This document shows positions 1 through 10,489 of a stretch of 64,000 bases of DNA, one piece after another. A program made the position numbers and the translations under genes. The DNA is taken from NCBI GenBank assembly GCA_036971475.1, contig JBAIZL010000003.1, positions 109,162,570 to 109,226,569 of the forward strand, read 5' to 3'. The stretch's first letter is position 1. Every line of letters begins with the position of its first letter. Source of the stretch: Prosapia bicincta. Lineage: Eukaryota > Arthropoda > Insecta > Hemiptera > Cercopidae. The notes below the pieces were generated by a model. It was given only the letters and a program-made list of their open reading frames with translations, was not told the origin of the DNA and did not search any database.

Positions 1-1140
1 AGGACCAGAAGCGGGTTTGGGTTTCGGTAGATTAAGTGTAGGAATTAGGCCCGGCTTGGATGGGAACGCCGGTTTGGGGGAGGTATAGGTAGGAAGGTAT
101 TGCACCGGCTTCCCAGAGGTAGCCGGGCAGATGCTTGGGTTTAGGAAATGGTCGGTGTTGTGTATCGTGAAGCAGGCACATGTGTTTGTGTTTTCGCTGA
201 AGGGGCCAGTTTTTAGGTTTTATTCCCGTCAGCCTTCTTATTTGCCTTATCCTTGGATTTGGTGACCTGCTTGTAAATGGCGCAGCCTCGATAGTTCGCG
301 GTGTGGTTATCCCCGCAGAGGGTCCAATTGAAGTGGTCTCGATCCCTTGGAATCGTGGCCCTCGCCACATTAACGCACCGAGGAGCGGCCTTACAACAAC
401 TTGTTGTATGGCCTATCCTCTGGCAGTTGTAGCACTGCACAGGACCTGTGGGCTGCCTGTAGGCTTCCACTCGTATTCTCGTTAAACAAATATTAGTGAG
501 GACATAGTTTTACGTGCGTCATTGTCGGATTCTAGCTCTACAAGGAACATGGGTAGAAGCTCCTTGGTAAAGTGTCCCTACATTTGGGACACTTTGAGGA
601 ATTCCTTTGATTCATCCACCCCTCGAAATACTACTTTAACGTCCCTAACTTTTTCGAGACGGAATACGTGGTGGGACACGCCCCTACCCCAAGTTTTCTC
701 TGAAGGTTTACTAGTCGTCGAAGGTGCTAGTTTTATAGTTTCACTCCATCCTTCACCATAGTTGCCAAGTATAAGTAAGGGTTGTATTTGGACTTGAACT
801 CCTTACTTATGTCTATTAAACGATGTTGTACTGGGTAGATTGCTGGGTTTTTGGCCGCTGCCCCGGGAGTGTTCGTGTTTGTAATGAGTCAATCTTTTGC
901 GATTGATGACTTTTTTGGAGCTCGGTGAGCCTCTACGCTGGCTACAGCGCTAGCAGTCTTCACAGGGTCCACGGTCTTTGGTTTCACCTCGGTTTCAGTT
1001 CCGGGATCGGACTGGCAGATTCCTCTTCCTCCTTACGACGGGCCGATATCCGGCATCATCGTAAGCAGAACCCTCCGTCATGGTGTAATCAGTGCCTAGC
1101 TCTGATTGGGAGTAGGTGCTGACAGGAGTGGCTGGTAAAG
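1..1140 (-). pseudogene. Decayed Jockey-clade non-LTR retrotransposon ORF1 (nucleic-acid-binding Gag-like protein)
   Basis: On the minus strand, positions 470 down to about 213 read VEAYRQPTGPVQCYNCQRIGH and onward. This is the PRE_C2HC-plus-zinc-knuckle arrangement of Jockey-type ORF1 proteins, which coat the element RNA. The first knuckle (about 434-392) keeps C-x2-C-x4-H-x4-C. The second and third have lost cysteines (CVNV where CxxC is expected, WTLC before GDNHTANYRGC). Further upstream in the element (about 670-490), in another frame, are VVFRGVDES and LLPMFLVELE, resembling the domain that precedes the knuckles; stop codons and a frame change interrupt it. A possible start (MTEGSAYDD) lies near 1075. 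The end of the frame is proline-rich (about 200-1). ORF2 would lie left of the window. The family assignment is from motifs only, but the pattern is distinctive. The copy is clearly non-functional. Confidence 0.8.
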
Positions 1141-1470
1141 ATGGTCCCTCGGAGAGCTGAATATTTATATAAAAAACATTAGCTCAAAGTTATTCTTTGT
1201 AGGAAAAATATAAAATTTGTATTAGATAACTTTTGAAAGAATGTAGCCGTGCACGATCATTTCTTTCCCGACCAATAAATGTGGAAAATCCTATCAAGTG
1301 CTCAGTTCTCTCCGTACTACCATTTCTCCCAAGGTCATGGGAATCCTTTTTTAGGCCGTTCTACTTCAGGTTGTCGCCAGACCTTCGGTCACAAAGCAGT
1401 CCTCTGGCCGTAATAGTGAAACTAATTGGCCAAGTTTAAATCACAGAAAATAATAAAATGTTATCAATTA

Positions 1471-1550
1471 CAAACTGACCCAGGGAAATTCGTACCGCCT
1501 AAAAGTAGAAGAATGGATTGTTAACATTAGCTGAACCTAATTTATCAATT
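1471..1550. repeat. Diverged dispersed repeat, copy 1 (RTE-type tail-like)
   Basis: The segment beginning ACTGACCC, followed by CGTACCGCCTAAAAG and then ACATTAGCTGAACCTAAT, resembles the segment at about 1900-1985 over some 75 bases. The opening is similar to the TAGCTGACCC-type motif often seen at the ends of truncated insect RTE-like retrotransposons. Family naming is from memory of that motif and is tentative. Confidence 0.4.
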
Positions 1551-1898
1551 TTGCAATTTTAGCAAGTTTTGAACCTCTCACACCAAAATGTAACCATATA
1601 TTAACCTGTTGATGCAGTGAACACTTATTAAAAGGATTATTTTATCCTCGTAATTCTAATCTAACGAGAATATGAATGTAATACAAGGCCGACATCCTAG
1701 ATGGTCATGTAGCATTTGTACACAACTTGGCAGAGTGTATCGATTTAATACTTAGCTTCACATCCTTGTTCCATATATCCGTGTATCTTAATCATCGCTA
1801 TTTGTCATAAGCAATTTGGTTCATAGTATGCTCTTTCTTTTGTTTTTTTTTGCACATTGAACAGACTAGAACTATTGTTTTCTCACTAATGTAATGTT

Positions 1899-1985
1899 AC
1901 TAGCTGACCCTACGAACCTCGTATCGCCTAAAGGTTAATGAATGGCGTATTGACATTAGCTAAACTTAATCTATTATTTTATTAC
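1899..1985. repeat. Diverged dispersed repeat, copy 2 (RTE-type tail-like)
   Basis: It begins CTAGCTGACCC, continues with CGTATCGCCTAAAGG and then ACATTAGCTAAACTTAAT, paralleling 1471-1550 about 430 bases upstream in the same orientation. It is probably a second truncated copy of the same dispersed element. Confidence 0.4.
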
Positions 1986-4176
1986 CATAATAATAGCTGA
2001 ACTTATAGTAGTCGATCGAGAAAAGTGTGACAATAATTGTTCTTCTTTGAATCTTATTTATTGAAGTGCATTCGGATATACAATATATTTCCTTTCACTC
2101 AGACGTTTTTCCGACGCAACTGTTAATGGGAGAAGTATGTATTTTCAAAATTAAGTTCAAATAATTTTAACTTGTTGAGTGTTGCTTAGCAACCAAAATT
2201 TGAAATGAATTCAATGAAATGTCTTAAGACAAGATGATATAGAAAACCATATTTTTTGCTGTGTTAGTCCTTTATATTTTATTTCTTATCTCGTTGGGAA
2301 GCTGTTTTGTTAAAAACCTAGCACCGTTTTATAGGTTGATATTTTTCTGATAAAATTATTTGGTTTTGGGGGGTCACGTGTCACCCCCTTTGGCTACAAC
2401 CTTAGAACCTACATAGATTCATTTTTATATCAATTATAAATCTCCTGGCAGGACGATCTAGAAAGATTAAAATAAGTCATACTTCTTTAGAAAACAATGT
2501 TTTACGTTGAATTTCTTTCAAGTGTAACTGAATTGGAGAATACGTAGTAATTTGATATTTTGTTCAAAATAGTTGTCGATCATAATTTGTTAAAATAGAA
2601 AATAAAAAGTATTGCCTCTTCAGCATGCACTTCCGATTAATTGTTTCCGAACGAAATTTTTGTTGGCTCGATAGCATTAATTAATGTTTATATACTAAAG
2701 TTTCTCGAATATAACATAATTCGATATATTAACCTTTTATTACAGATTAGATTTTAAATTATGAAGATATAAGATAATAAGTAGAACTGTTAGCTTATAA
2801 TACAACCAAGCTGTGTTGCCACATTCACTTTAATGTAATGTCTAGGGTAAACAAACTGAAGGTAGAATGTCGAGTCAACTAGAGTAACAAATTCTTATCG
2901 CTGCGTAACAGACTTTGAACTGCAAAGGAATCGGGCCGCAAGCTGTTTATTCGACCAGTGCGATTATTTCAACTTTTCTTATTCGATTAGAGTTTTGTCT
3001 AAAGGTTTTAAACTAAAAGTTTGTAGTCAAGTGTTTATAATAATTGAGACAGTAAGAGGCTTTCCATTATTGTTTTCTATTAAGGCAGATATTTTACAAT
3101 AACCACATAGGAAGAAATATTTAAATTTCACAAGCAACTTTGTCACGCTAAAAATGCACAAAGAACGATTTGTAGTTTTGCCGAAACATGTATGTATAGA
3201 GAACTATATCTTGTTATGGGTTTTGTGTTTTTTTAATATTTCTTATAAATAGATTATAAAGATGCTATAGGAAAGTTAATGAATTTTTCAGGCGAGATTT
3301 TATATTAACTTTATATTTCTATTGTTTAATAAACCCGAATCATTTACCTTATGTAGTCTATGTACGCAAAAGTAATTTTGTAGTCTGGTGTTGGCATTTG
3401 TAATTCATTGATTGTAATTCACAGACACACACAGACTCACAGTTACAGAGGCACTTGTTTGGGATGAGAAAAAAATTAGTTTATAACCTGTTTAATTCCA
3501 TGGGTAGTTTTTTAAGGAAACAAATGCAAAAAAGCCTCATATTATAGCAAACATTTGTACAACTTAAAACTGTTACTTGTGTTGTTAATTTGATTACTTT
3601 TATAAGTTACACGTGTGTGTAATGGTTAAGTGATAATTGGCTATGATTGATTCAAGCACGAAGCTTTGGGAAATAAGTTTTTGGAAAACCTGGACAGGCA
3701 TAACATTGTTTGTGTTATAAAATACTTTTGATTTTGAAGGGCAATTTTGTGTGAAAAAACTATTTAACACCGTGTGGGACATTGACCAAAAATGCTGTTA
3801 AAAAACATGTATAGAATTTAGGAAAAATAAACACAATTCTAAAATAAAAAAATAAAGAAGAACACTAAAGTGGGTTTTATTTGAAATGTTTATGTAATAG
3901 GTTTAATGCTATATTTATTTGCGTATAATATTTAGAAAGTCAATTGAATATAGATGTCTTGCTTTTGTATAATTCGAGGCATTTTAACAAGAAAATTTGT
4001 AATAAAAAAAATCCAAAGTAAAACATTTACTACCAAATGTTTAGATAAATTCTTATTAAAAACCAAAAAACGTTTATCTTTAAAGTACTTTCAGATACTA
4101 AACTGCAAATGGAACTTCCCATAGTCTAATACAAATTTATAGATGGAAACAGGTAATGTTTTTTTTGCGTTTGCAG

Positions 4177-4273
4177 ACTAATGGTGAGGCAAGCAGAGGA
4201 TGACTTGGGAAAGGCTCCTCGTAGCCCCTGGTGCCCCCAGAGCCCCCCCCCCCGCATCGTGAACTGGACAAAG
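4177..4273 (+). CDS. Candidate internal exon A of an unidentified plus-strand gene
   Basis: The 97-bp segment is preceded by a long T run ending in TTTGCAG and followed by GTGAGT, a near-consensus donor. Taking one base as the end of a split codon, the remaining 32 codons are open: LMVRQAEDDLGKAPRS, then a proline-rich part with PPPR, ending IVNWTK in phase 0. It is much more GC-rich than its flanks, including an 11-C run that encodes the prolines. The next candidate exon (5449) also starts in phase 0, so the two join without a frame break. No domain is recognised and the gene is unknown. The upstream exon is not identified. Support is from splice signals, composition and frame compatibility only. 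Confidence 0.55.
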
Positions 4274-5448
4274 GTGAGTTTATGGGTTGCTTATGTTTGC
4301 TGTAATGCACGAATAGTTTTGTGTTTGGTTGCATTGTGCTCTGCTATGTAAAGACTTTTAAATAGAAAGCAGTACAGATGTTGGTGTGGGGGGGAATAAT
4401 AAGATAAAACAAGCAGTGTTTAAATAATCCAAGCGTGCTGGTACAAAGTCTGGCAAAATGAAATCCATTTACATCAGGTTTATGCTATTAGATGCTATTA
4501 GTAAATATAAAATAATGTACATATAAGCCCAGATAAAATTAAATATTTTATAGCGGAAAACCTAGATGCCAGGAACAATGAATGTTTTCATGAAAGCAAT
4601 AATGTATCCTCAACGCATGTTACCAGGCAATCATGCCTCAGTCATTGTTAATATGTTTACAACTAAATATTATGTAATATATTTACAATAAAGAATTTTA
4701 TATTATTTCCCAAAATTATTATCAAAATATCTGACTAGAAGCATTCAAAGTAAATATTTTACTCTTATATTTCATATTAATACTATTTTTGCCTCCATAA
4801 TATTTAATTATTATGCTGATACGCCTTTTGCAAACTGCACTTTTCCAGCGACAAACCAATAAGGCCTTTACTTAATGTACGAGGCAAGGTCTACATAAAG
4901 TTTAAAGAGTTTATGTTTAAATGGTCCATTTATTGTTACTTTGATATTTTGTTCTGTGATGTTTACAATAGTGCAACAGGTTTCATTTTATGCAGTGAAA
5001 CTTTGCATTGTGGCATTTCTAACCCATTTACGTGTTTCTATAATACGAGTCCTTCTTCATGTATCTGTCGGAAATCTCCTTTCTTTAAACCATGTTTTAT
5101 ATTATCTTCTTACTAACTTGTATATATTTGCTAGAATAACTCGACTCTATATGAGGAGTTATTTTTCTCAGGGGGGACAAGGCTAGGATGGAGGCGAATC
5201 CTAATTAGCTAGAAACTTCAATGTATGTAAAAACGTATTTATTTCCGTTTGCGGAAACAATTTATAGAGACTCGGCTCAAATTTTACTGAATAATTATCC
5301 CAAGAGTAAACATAAGCTTCACATATAACAAGGTGCACACTAACTTCATGAAGGCCTTTGTCATGTTACTAACTATATGACCTTCACACATGCCACAATC
5401 GGCACAACATAATGATGAATAATATAATATTACTTGTATATTTTACAG
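4274..5448 (+). other. Putative intron between exons A and B
   Basis: AT-rich sequence running from a GTGAGT donor to a TTGTATATTTTACAG acceptor. It contains no recognisable gene; the short open frames near 4913-5186 have no features of proteins. Its last roughly 160 bases are also present in inverted orientation before the exon at 63358. Confidence 0.5.
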
Positions 5449-6490
5449 AACCAGCCCAAGGTACCGGCAGATAATGGGGATGGACTCTGCGACTTGGATA
5501 ACACGCCATCTTCCCTCAGGACTCCATGGGACTCAGGCTTTAAGGTATGTTGCTACCTGTCTATTTACTTTTATACAACTTTACACTGCTTTCTTCCTCT
5601 AAACAAGCGAGACGAGTCTGGGATCTGATGAACTTATAAACATTTTTAGAATAAATTTTCCTGGGGTTTGAATCAACACGCTTCATTTGTTATTACATCC
5701 AGTATAAGCTATTGGGGCTTTTAGACATACTAACTAAACCAAAGTGGATGGTGTCAAAACATTGCGGATAATTTCAAAAAAAAAATTAAAAATTATAACA
5801 CGAAAAACTCCAAATACACGTGTAAAGGTAAGGGTGAGCACGAATTTGACAGATTGTGCCCCTCAGGCGATCCTCGCTAAGATTTGTATCCTTGAAAGTT
5901 GCGAGTTTAATGATTTTATTTATGATTTGTGCAACTGTTATAAACTATTTAGCCTATAGTATTGTTTGGTGTTACCTCTATGTAGGTTGTTTTAGATACA
6001 CAATTATTAGAACACAACAAATTCCTTACTTCCACGGCCTGTGGAAAGCTTTCTGCTGCCACCGATATCAACGTTGCTTCGTCCGGCCACGGCCACACAG
6101 ATTCCTCTTCCCTATTCTAATCGTTAATCTAGCCAACAATGAATCAGCTGTTTTTCTCGCCAGAGTTATGTTAGTTTAAGGTTATCTTTCCGACTCACAA
6201 ATATGTGTAAATAACTGAACGTGTGTGAAATGTATGTTTGTTGTAACTTGGAATTATTCCTAAATGTCGATATTTAAGTACGTAAATTTTATCTATCGTT
6301 ATTCGCCTCGATTTCTGTTTGAAGTAGTTTAATTTATAGTTAGTAGAATCTAAAGTTAGTATAGGTTCTTAAAAACTTAATGTTTTTTCTTGTATTCTCA
6401 ACACGCTTTTATTTACTAATGGCAAAAGCTGTAAGGTATTCACGTAGACCTAAACTGCTAAACAGGATAATAGTTAAAGTTATAATCTAA
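5290..6490 (+). repeat. Left arm of a large inverted duplication
   Basis: This arm aligns by eye with the reverse complement of about 62035-63490. Shared anchors, in order, are AAGCTTCACATATAACAAGG, the acceptor and exon at 5449-5544, TACAACTTTACACTGC followed by TTTCTTCCTCTA just downstream, GGCTTTTAGACAT, CTCCAAATAC followed by CGTGTAAAG, TTGTATCCTTGAA, a segment containing CCAACAATGAAT, AGTTTAAGGTTATCTTT, and TTCTTGTATTC near 6393. Since intron sequence is retained as well as exon, this is a DNA duplication and not a retrocopy. Similarity fades beyond about 6490. Spacing differs by small indels and by one extra local duplication in the right arm. Confidence 0.85.
5449..5544 (+). CDS. Candidate internal exon B of an unidentified plus-strand gene
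   Basis: The exon is 96 bp, exactly 32 codons, bounded by TTTTACAG and GTATGT. It reads NQPKVPADNGDGLCDLD, then a part containing NTPSSLRTPWDSG, ending FK, with no stop. It begins and ends in phase 0, matching exon A upstream. An inverted homologue lies at 63256-63358, where 7 extra bases near the 3' end break the frame. No domain is recognised; the peptide is polar with several prolines and is probably a linker region. The next exon is not certain. The closest plus-strand candidate is at 26328, which would imply a 20.8-kb intron holding satellites A and B. Confidence 0.65.
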
Positions 6491-7019
6491 TCGAATATTG
6501 AGTTTTACTTTCGTGTGATTTTGCCTTTAGTTGCAATATTGGTTTACAAATAATTAGGTTAGGCCAGTATTCTTACTGGCAACATCCTGGTAGAACTCTT
6601 CTCAAATAGTTGCAGTTATAGGCATTTTCGAATGTATTTTTCTATTTAATTATTTTGTACATTTAGATTTCAAAACAATCTTCAGTTAACAATCGTCAGT
6701 TATAATAATCTTCAATTATTTAAATATATTATTTTTTAAATTATGATATAATTATATATTCTGTGATATTTTTAGTCTGGGGGGGGGCACAAAAACTGTC
6801 AGTGAGGTCCATAAAACTATTTTTTTTAATTCAGTGAATACTGGTCACGTTTTAGATATTAATGACGTAAATTAAGTTTAAATTATTATAAATATAAAAT
6901 AATGTATTTATATCATAAGTCTATTACGTTTATATAATCGTGCATATTTATAAAGGATATTAGCACCCCATAGCACTAATATAATAGCACTATTACACTA
7001 AAATAGCCGTCAAATTTTA
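5545..7019 (+). other. Putative intronic AT-rich sequence before satellite A
   Basis: No gene is recognised. The part up to about 6490 belongs to the inverted duplication. A GC-richer patch at about 6035-6115 (CCACGGCC, CCGGCCACGG) corresponds to the unit that is doubled in the right arm at 62267-62685. From 6500 to 7019 it is low-complexity AT-rich DNA with a G run at about 6780. Confidence 0.6.
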
Positions 7020-7173
7020 GTCTGTCCACAACTTGTTGTAAAAAGGTTTTGAAAAATTTGTTCTGACAAATCCCAGACATTTCAAAATGTAGGTCATGAA
7101 AAGTTAAAAATCAGATCGAACTGTTGCAGTTCAAAATAATCTCAGAGATTTCTAAATGGTGGTCATACAAAGT
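7020..7173 (+). repeat. Two degraded 70-bp repeats at the edge of satellite A
   Basis: ACATTTCAAAATGTAGGTCAT at about 7077 and AGATTTCTAAATGGTGGTCAT at about 7147 are 70 bases apart, with similar flanks ending AAAGTTA. The period is close to the 68-bp unit of satellite A, which begins immediately after. They may be very old edge monomers or a separate remnant. Confidence 0.4.
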
Positions 7174-7423
7174 TAGAGAACTGCTAACTGATGGGAAGGC
7201 CACTTTAGCTGTAAGCAAAGACCCTCACTAACCAAGGCTAAGGAACTGCTCGCACTCTTGCTTTAGGCCACTTTAGCTGTAAGCAAAAACCTTCTCTAAC
7301 TGTAGCTAAGGATCTGCTCGACCTCTTGCCTTAGGCCACGTTAGTTGTAAGCAAAGACCCTCTCTAAGTGTAGCTAAGGAACTGTTCGAACTCTTGCTTT
7401 AGGCAACTTTAACTGTAAGCAAA

Positions 7424-8692
7424 GATCCTCTCTAACTGTAGCTAAGGTACTGCTCGCACCCTAACCTTAGGCCACTTTAGCTGTAAGCAAATTCCTATCA
7501 AACTGTAGTTAAAGAAATGCTAACTATTGCCGTAGGCTGCTTTAGCTGTAAGCAAAGTTCCACTCTAACTTTAGCTAAGTAATTGCTCGAACTGTTGCCT
7601 TTAGCCACTTTAGTTGTAAGCAAAGATCCTCTCAAACTGTAGCTAAGGAACTGCTCAAACTCTTGCTTTAGGCAACTTTAACTGTAAGCAAAGATTCTCT
7701 CTAACTGTAGCTAAGGTACTGCTCGCACCCTAACCTTAGGCCACTTTAGCTGTAAGCAAATTCCTATCAAACTGTAGTTAAAGAAATGCTAACTATTGCC
7801 GTAGGCTGCTTTAGCTGTAAGCAAAGTTCCACTCTAACTTTAGCTAAGTAATTGCTCGAACTGTTGCCTTTAGCCACTTTAGTTGTAAGCAAAGATCCTC
7901 TCAAACTGTAGCTAAGGAACTGCTCAAACTCTTGCTTTAGGCAACTTTAACTGTAAGCAAAGATTCTCTCTAACTGTAGCTAAGGTACTGCTCGCACCCT
8001 AACCTTAGGCCACTTTAGCTGTAAGCAAATTCCTATCAAACTGTAGTTAAAGAAATGCTAACTATTGCCGTAGGCTGCTTTAGCTGTAAGCAAAGTTCCA
8101 CTCTAACTTTAGCTAAGTAATTGCTCGAACTGTTGCCTTTAGCCACTTTAGTTGTAAGCAAAGATCCTCTCAAACTGTAGCTAAGGAACTGCTCAAACTC
8201 TTGCTTTAGGCAACTTTAACTGTAAGCAAAGATTCTCTCTAACTGTAGCTAAGGTACTGCTCGCACCCTAACCTTAGGCCACTTTAGCTGTAAGCAAATT
8301 CCTATCAAACTGTAGTTAAAGAAATGCTAACTATTGCCGTAGGCTGCTTTAGCTGTAAGCAAAGTTCCACTCTAACTTTAGCTAAGTAATTGCTCGAACT
8401 GTTGCCTTTAGCCACTTTAGTTGTAAGCAAAGATCCTCTCAAACTGTAGCTAAGGAACTGCTCAAACTCTTGCTTTAGGCAACTTTAACTGTAAGCAAAG
8501 ATTATCTCTAACTGTAGCTAAGGTACTGCTCGCACCCTAACCTTAGGCCACTTTAGCTGTAAGCAAATTCCTATCAAACTGTAGTTAAAGAAATGCTAAC
8601 TATTGCCGTAGGCTGCTTTAGCTGTAAGCAAAGTTCCTCTCTAACTTTAGCTAAGTAATTGCTCGAACTGTTGCCTTTAGCCACATTAGTTG
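7424..8692 (+). repeat. Satellite A higher-order repeat, 269-bp tetramer, about 5 copies
   Basis: Four distinct 67-68-bp monomers repeat as a block. The marker GCTCGCACCCTAACC occurs at 7452, 7721, 7990, 8259 and 8528, exactly 269 bases apart each time. A CAAAGATCCTCTCAAACTG marker at 7621, 7890, 8159 and 8428 shows the same step. The blocks are almost identical while the four monomers inside differ clearly, which is the signature of recent block-wise amplification. Confidence 0.95.
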
Positions 8693-10489
8693 TAAGCCAA
8701 GATCCTCTCTAACTGTAGCTTAGGAACTGCTCGCACTCTTGCCTTTGGACACATTAATTGTAAGCAAAGACCCACGCTAACTGTAGCTAAGGAACTGCTC
8801 GAACTCCTGTCGTAGGCTGATTTAGCTGTAATCAAAGATCCTCTCTAAATGTAGCTAAGGAACTGCTAACTGTTGCCGAAGGCTGCTTCAAGTGTAAGCA
8901 AAGTTCCTATCATACTGTAACTAAGTAATTGTTCGAACTGTTGTCTTTAGCCACATTAGCTGTAAGAAAGATCTTCTCCAACTGTAGCTAAGGAACTGCT
9001 AGAATTCATGTCTCAGGCAACTTTAACGGTAAGCAAAGACCCTCACTAACCATAGTCAAGGAACTGCTAGAACTCTTGAATTAGGCCACTTTAGCTGTAG
9101 GGTAAGGTCATATCTAACTGTAGCTAAGGAACTGCACGAACGTTTGTCTTAGGAAACTTTAGCTGTAAGCAAAGATCCTCTCAAACTATAGCATAGGAAC
9201 TGCTCGAACTCCAGTCTTAGGCCGATTTAGCTGTAAGCAAAGGCCCTCTCTAACTGTAGTTAAGGAACTGCAATGAACTTTTGTCTTAGGAAACTTTAGC
9301 TGTAAGCAATGATCCACTCAAACTGTAGCTTAAGAACTGCTCGCACTCTTGACTTAGGACACTTTAACTGTAAGTAAAGATCCTCTCAAACTGTAGCATA
9401 GGAACTGCTCGAACTCCAGTCTTAGGCCGATTTAGCTGTAAGCAAAGACCCTCTCAAACTGTAGCTAACGGTCTGCTCGACCTCTTGCCTTAGGCCACGT
9501 TAGTTGTAAGGAAAGACCCTCTCTAACTGTAGTTAAGGAACTGCACGAACTTTTGTCTTAGGAAACTTTAGCTGGAAGCAATGATCCACTCAAACTGTAG
9601 CTTAAGAACTGCTCGCACTCTTGACTTAGGACACTTTAACTGTAAGCAAAGACCTTCTCTAACTGTAGCATAGGAACTGCTCGAACTCCAGTCTTAGGCC
9701 GATTTTGCTGTAAGCAAAGACCCTCTCAAACTGTTGCTAACGGTCTGCTCGACCTCTTGGCTTAGGCCACGTTAGTTGTAAGCAAAGACTTTCTCTAACT
9801 TTAGCTAAGGAATTGCTCGAACTCTTAACTTAGGCCACTTTAGCTGTATGCAAAGACCCTCTCTAACTGTAGTTAAGGATCTGCTCGACTTCTTGCCTTG
9901 GGCCACGTTAGCTGTAAGCAAAGATCCTCTCTAACTGTAGCTAAGGAACTGCTCCAACTCTTGCCTTAGGCCACGTAAACTGTAAGCAAAGATCCTCTCT
10001 AACTGTAGCTTAGGAACTGCTCGCACTCTTGCCTTTGGACACATTAATTGTAAGCAAAGACCCTCGCTAACTGTAGCTAAGGAACTGCTCGAACTCCTGT
10101 CGTAGGTCGATTTAGCTGTAAGCAAAGACCCTCTCAAACTGTAGCTAACGGTCTGCTCGACCTCTTGCCTTAGGCCACGTTAGTTGTAAGGAAAGACCCT
10201 CTCTAACTGTAGTTAAGGAACTGCACGAACTTTTGTCTTAGGAAACTTTAGCTGTAAGCAATGATCCACTCAAACTGTAGCTTAAGAACTGCTCACACTC
10301 TTGACTTAGGACACTTTAACTGTAAGCAAAGACCTTCTCTAACTGTACCATAGGAACCGCTCGAACTCCAGTCTTAGGCCGATTTCGCTGTAAGCAAAGA
10401 CCCTCTCAAACTGTTGCTAACGGTCTGCTCGACCTCTTGGCTTAGGCCACGTTAGTTGTAAGCAAAGACTTTCTCTAACTTTAGCTAAG
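7648..10489 (+). repeat. 2842-bp tandem duplication in satellite A, copy 1
   Basis: Sequence from about 7648 onward recurs 2842 bases later. Examples: the rare ATTATCTC variant at 8501 and 11343, and a 207-base segment at 9931-10137 and 12773-12979. I saw no difference at the points compared. The breakpoint falls in the shared stretch CTAAGGAACTGCTC at about 10490, where the upstream flanks differ. Confidence 0.93.

Larger units (their letters stand above)
1141..4176. other. AT-rich non-coding sequence without a recognisable gene
   Basis: Apart from the two short diverged repeats listed separately, nothing coding is visible. The stretch is AT-rich with many homopolymer runs, and its reading frames stay under 70 codons. 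An RFX-like inverted motif sits at 2181-2193 and a CACGTG core near 2375; neither is supported by context. If the exon at 4177 is real, part of this stretch is its upstream intron. Confidence 0.6.

Noticed and set aside
303..485. Plus-strand frames across 303-1122
   Set aside because: They are antisense shadows of the minus-strand Jockey-like ORF1 remnant.
2181..2193. GTTGCTTAGCAAC, matching an RFX X-box pattern
   Set aside because: Single short motif with no promoter or gene start nearby; chance occurrence is likely.
2373..2382. CACGTG core flanked by G and C runs
   Set aside because: Isolated E-box-like word with no supporting context.
5856..6179. 107-codon plus frame in the left arm
   Set aside because: The matching right arm does not keep the frame, it lacks splice or start context, and its similarity to the other arm is non-coding in pattern.
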